Source: an uncultured Clostridium sp.
GTDB taxonomy: Bacteria; Bacillota; Clostridia; Clostridiales; Clostridiaceae
Direction of reading: 5' to 3'
Assembly: GCA_900543325.1 (NCBI GenBank)
Contig: UQQU01000102.1
Coordinates: 1-8,663 of the forward strand
Length of the DNA stretch: 8,663 nt
The notes under the pieces were generated by a model. The model worked only from the letters and a program-made list of their open reading frames with translations. It was not told where the DNA came from and ran no database searches. This document shows positions 5,892 through 8,663 of this stretch, in pieces. The first letter of the stretch is position 1. Each line of letters starts with the position of its first letter. A program made the translations under genes and the position numbers.

Positions 5892-6992
5892 ATGCAAATG
5901 ACATTTAGATGGTATGGACAAGATGACCCTGTTAAAATAGAGTACATCCGTCAAATACCAGGAATGAAAGGGATAGTAACAGCAATATATGACATACCAG
6001 TAGGAGAAGTTTGGCCATTAGATAAAATAATGGAATTAAAAGCTTCTGTAGAAAAACACGGATTAGAATTATCTGTAATAGAAAGTGTACCTGTACACGA
6101 AGATATAAAATTAGGATTACCTACTAGAGATAAGTACATAGCTAACTACTGTGAAACTATAAGAAACTTAAGTAAAGCAGGAATAAAGACTATATGCTAC
6201 AACTTCATGCCAGTATTCGACTGGACAAGATCTGACCTTAACTATGAATTAGAAGATGGATCTACTTGTCTAATATACGATGAAGCTACAGTTGCTAAAA
6301 TGGACCCAGCTTTAGGTGAATTAGAGTTACCAGGATGGGATACTTCATATGGTGAAGGTGGATTAGGTGCTTTACTTGATCAATACAAAGATATAGATGA
6401 AGAAAAATTATGGGCTAACTTAGAGTACTTCATAAAAGGTATAATGCCAACTGCTGAAGAGGAAGAAGTTAAAATGGCTATACACCCAGATGATCCACCA
6501 TGGGGAATATTTGGATTACCAAGAATAATAACTAACTTCGAAAACTTAGATAGATTCTTAAACTTATACGATAGTCACTACAATGGAGTAACTTTATGTA
6601 CAGGATCTTTAGGATGTACTAAGACTAATGATGTAGTTAAAATGATAAAATATTTCGGTGGTGAAAGAAATAGAATACACTTTGCTCACTTAAGAAATGT
6701 ATTAATAACAGGAGATAGCAGTTTCAACGAAGTAGCTCACTTATCTGAAGCTGGATCATTAGATTTCCATGCTATAGTAAAAGCTTACTTAGACTATAAC
6801 TTCGATGGACCATACAGACCAGACCACGGTAGAATGATATGGGGAGAAACTGGTAGACCAGGATACGGATTATATGATAGAGCATTAGGTGCTGTATATG
6901 TAAATGGGTTAAAAGAAGCTATATTAAAAGAAACTAAATCAAAAAGTGAATGTGAAGAAACTTTACTTGAAGGGGTTTCAGTTCAAGGTTAA
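5892..6992 (+). CDS. uxuA: D-mannonate dehydratase
   Basis: A 366-residue cytoplasmic enzyme of the UxuA family, a TIM-barrel metal-dependent dehydratase that turns D-mannonate into KDG. The N-terminus MTFRWYGQDDPV is the family opening. Metal-site candidates line up with known UxuA structures: H198 in AIHPDDPPW, C236 in LCTGSLG, H263 or H266 in IHFAHLRN, and D311 in RPDHGR (H312 next to it). GRPGYGLYDRALG near the C-terminus is also typical. The length is normal. Phenylalanine codons are mostly TTC (9 of 12), and AAC and TAC are frequent, suggesting strong expression. The gene follows kdgK after 80 nt with no terminator, so it should be cotranscribed. After it come a hairpin (7028-7053) and then uxaC. 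Confidence 0.96.
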   Translation: MQMTFRWYGQDDPVKIEYIRQIPGMKGIVTAIYDIPVGEVWPLDKIMELKASVEKHGLELSVIESVPVHEDIKLGLPTRDKYIANYCETIRNLSKAGIKTICYNFMPVFDWTRSDLNYELEDGSTCLIYDEATVAKMDPALGELELPGWDTSYGEGGLGALLDQYKDIDEEKLWANLEYFIKGIMPTAEEEEVKMAIHPDDPPWGIFGLPRIITNFENLDRFLNLYDSHYNGVTLCTGSLGCTKTNDVVKMIKYFGGERNRIHFAHLRNVLITGDSSFNEVAHLSEAGSLDFHAIVKAYLDYNFDGPYRPDHGRMIWGETGRPGYGLYDRALGAVYVNGLKEAILKETKSKSECEETLLEGVSVQG

Positions 6993-7027
6993 TTGAAAGT
7001 AAATAATAAATCATTATAAATATAACT

Positions 7028-7054
7028 AAAGCTCTTGTATAAACAAGAGCTTTT
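7028..7054 (+). terminator. Hairpin between uxuA and uxaC (weak terminator or partial attenuator)
   Basis: A perfect 11-bp stem: AAAGCTCTTGT (7028-7038) and its complement (7043-7053) around the loop ATAA. It is followed by only four T (7051-7054), three of them in the stem. Its place within an otherwise codirectional pathway cluster suggests partial termination or mRNA 3'-end stabilisation rather than a full stop. Confidence 0.6.
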
Positions 7055-7098
7055 AGTATAAAAGTTTAAAAATATTATTTTGGAGAGGAGTAATTTAG

Positions 7099-8520
7099 AT
7101 GAAAAAATTTATGGATGATAATTTCTTATTATCAACAGATACAGCAGTAACTTTATATCATGATTTTGCTAAAGATATGCCAATATGTGATTATCACTGT
7201 CACTTAAATCCAAAGGAAATAGCTGAGGATAAGAGATACAATAACATAACTGAAATATGGTTAGGTGGAGACCACTATAAGTGGAGAACTATGAGAAGTT
7301 TTGGTATAGAAGAAAAGTACATAACTGGAGATGCTACAGATTATGAAAAATTTGAAGCATTTGCAAAAGTTATGCCTTACTTAATAGGAAACCCGATGTA
7401 TCATTGGTCACACTTAGAACTAAAAAGATATTTTGGGATAGAAGAAACTTTATCTCCAAAAACTTGTAAATCTATATGGGATAGATGTAATGAAATAATA
7501 AATAGTGAAGGTTTCAGTGCTAGAGCTATGATAAAAAATTCTAATGTTAAGTACATAGGAACAACTGATGATCCAATAGATAACTTAGAATATCACATAG
7601 AAATAGCTAAGGATGAAAGCTTCGACTGTGAAGTTAGACCAAGTTTCAGACCTGATAGAGCTGTAAAGATACACGGAGAAGGATTTGCTGAGTACATAGT
7701 TAAATTAGGCGAAGTTGAAGGTACTGAAATAAAGGATTATGAAACATTGTTAACAGTATTAGAAAAAAGATTAGACTTCTTCGTTGAAAATGGATGTAAT
7801 ATAACAGACCATTCTTTAGAAAGAGTTTACTTCAGAAATACAACTATGGAAGAAGTAGATGCTATATTCAAAAAAGCTTTAGCTGGAGAAACTTTAACTA
7901 TAGAAGAAATAGAAAAGTACTCTACATTAACAATGATAAGCTTAGGAAGAATGTATAGCAAACGTGGTATGGTAATGCAATTACACATAGGAGCATTAAG
8001 AAACAACAACACTAGAATGTTCAAGAAATTAGGAGCAGACGTAGGATTCGATAGTATAGATGATGGAGAAGTTGCAACTAGTTTATCTAGATTATTAGAC
8101 TCATTAGACATAACAGATGAACTTCCAAAAACTATATTATACTGCTTAAATCCTAAAGATAATGAAGTTCTAGGAACAATGTTAGGAAACTTCCAAGGTG
8201 GAGGAGTAGCTGGTAAAATACAATTTGGTTCTGGATGGTGGTTCAACGATCAAAAGGACGGAATGGAAAGACAAATGATGGCTCTATCTCAGTTAGGACT
8301 TATAAGCCAATTCGTAGGTATGTTAACTGACTCTAGAAGTTTCTTATCATACACTAGACATGAATACTTCAGAAGAATATTATGTAATTATATAGGTGGA
8401 CTAGTAGAAAATGGAGAATACCCAGCTGATATGGATATATTAGGTGAAATAGTACAAAATATATGTTATAACAACATAGAGAAGTATATACAAAGCAAGG
8501 TATATGTTCCAACAATATAG
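7099..8520 (+). CDS. uxaC: Uronate isomerase (glucuronate/galacturonate isomerase)
   Basis: A 473-residue cytoplasmic enzyme of the UxaC family (amidohydrolase superfamily TIM barrel), which isomerises D-glucuronate to D-fructuronate and usually also D-galacturonate to D-tagaturonate. Landmarks: the metal-binding H33-x-H35 in DYHCHLNP, the family stretch GGDHYKWR (57-63 region), TTDDP (155-159), the long central insertion, GSGWWFND (377-384), and GMLTDSRSF with D411, then RHEYFRR. The length matches the family. The ATG at 7099 is 8 nt after GGAGAGGAG (7082-7090). It catalyses the first intracellular step but is encoded last, 106 nt beyond uxuA and behind a hairpin. It may be reached by read-through or from a small local promoter. 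With no galacturonate-specific enzymes nearby, its role here is most likely glucuronate use. Confidence 0.96.
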   Translation: MKKFMDDNFLLSTDTAVTLYHDFAKDMPICDYHCHLNPKEIAEDKRYNNITEIWLGGDHYKWRTMRSFGIEEKYITGDATDYEKFEAFAKVMPYLIGNPMYHWSHLELKRYFGIEETLSPKTCKSIWDRCNEIINSEGFSARAMIKNSNVKYIGTTDDPIDNLEYHIEIAKDESFDCEVRPSFRPDRAVKIHGEGFAEYIVKLGEVEGTEIKDYETLLTVLEKRLDFFVENGCNITDHSLERVYFRNTTMEEVDAIFKKALAGETLTIEEIEKYSTLTMISLGRMYSKRGMVMQLHIGALRNNNTRMFKKLGADVGFDSIDDGEVATSLSRLLDSLDITDELPKTILYCLNPKDNEVLGTMLGNFQGGGVAGKIQFGSGWWFNDQKDGMERQMMALSQLGLISQFVGMLTDSRSFLSYTRHEYFRRILCNYIGGLVENGEYPADMDILGEIVQNICYNNIEKYIQSKVYVPTI

Positions 8521-8553
8521 AAAAATATTTACAAGATTAATATAAATAAATGA

Positions 8554-8589
8554 AAAAAGCTACTTTAAAGTAATTTAAAGTAGCTTTTT
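8554..8589 (+). terminator. Strong bidirectional terminator closing the catabolic cluster
   Basis: A perfect 16-bp stem, AAAAAGCTACTTTAAA (8554-8569) against 8574-8589, with the loop GTAA. A T-run ends the right arm (8585-8589) and an A-run opens the left arm (8553-8558), giving a T-tract on the minus strand too. It begins 33 nt after the uxaC stop codon and would serve convergent transcription from both sides. Confidence 0.85.
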
Positions 8590-8620
8590 ACTTTGAATAT
8601 GATACTTTTAGTAGTCGAAC

Positions 8621-8663
8621 TTAAAAAAGTTCGTAAATAGATTCTTCAAGGCTCTTGTTATTT
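8621..8663 (-). CDS. Possible C-terminus of a minus-strand gene (partial, unidentified)
   Basis: Reading the minus strand inward from the window edge, one frame is open from 8662 and ends at TAA (8621-8623), giving the residues NNKSLEESIYELF. Convergent orientation and the bidirectional terminator 32 nt further on fit a gene ending here. Only 13 codons are visible, so a chance open frame is quite possible and no function can be given. Confidence 0.35.
   Translation of the reverse strand, partial: NNKSLEESIYELF

Noticed and set aside
7827..8246. A 139-codon open frame on the minus strand inside uxaC
   Set aside because: It is antisense to a clearly conserved coding region, its product is low-complexity without a recognisable family, and it has no convincing ribosome site. 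It is a shadow of uxaC.
1..8663. CRISPR arrays, insertion sequences, tRNA genes, phage or defence genes
   Set aside because: Scanned for and not seen. All recognisable coding content belongs to one metabolic locus beside an rRNA operon.

Overview
The window is strongly AT-rich, with AGA, ATA and TTA codons dominating, AGGAGG-type ribosome binding sites and A/T-flanked hairpin terminators. This points to a low-GC Gram-positive anaerobe of the class Clostridia. A member of the Peptostreptococcaceae is my best guess from codon style, with modest confidence. The window opens inside a 5S rRNA gene, so the locus lies directly downstream of an rRNA operon.

Layout: (1) 1-~106, the 3' part of 5S rRNA, followed by a terminator at 200-236. 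(2) 423-1109, a GntR/FadR-type regulator with its own terminator. (3) 1227-1708, a long non-coding control region with promoter-like elements and three copies of a TTAGTATACTAA-type palindrome. (4) 1709-3106, a GPH-family sugar:cation symporter, ended by a terminator. (5) 3151-3300, a second control region carrying a fourth palindrome over the -10 element. (6) 3301-8520, five same-strand catabolic genes: an SDR fructuronate reductase, KDPG aldolase, KDG kinase, mannonate dehydratase and uronate isomerase, closed by a strong bidirectional terminator. (7) The last ~43 bases look like the C-terminus of an unidentified gene on the minus strand.

Together these genes make a complete D-glucuronate pathway. 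The symporter would bring in the hexuronate (or a glucuronide). UxaC isomerises glucuronate to fructuronate, the SDR reduces it to mannonate, UxuA dehydrates mannonate to 2-keto-3-deoxygluconate (KDG), KdgK phosphorylates KDG to KDPG, and Eda splits KDPG into pyruvate and glyceraldehyde-3-phosphate. The galacturonate-specific enzymes (tagaturonate reductase, altronate dehydratase) and a beta-glucuronidase are not in the window.

I see no wholly new system here. The most informative observations are a putative regulon operator (TAGTATAC core) placed identically over two promoters, three operator copies on one helical face, a KDG kinase that lacks the usual acidic NEE motif, and a sharp difference in codon choice between kdgK and uxuA in the same gene cluster.
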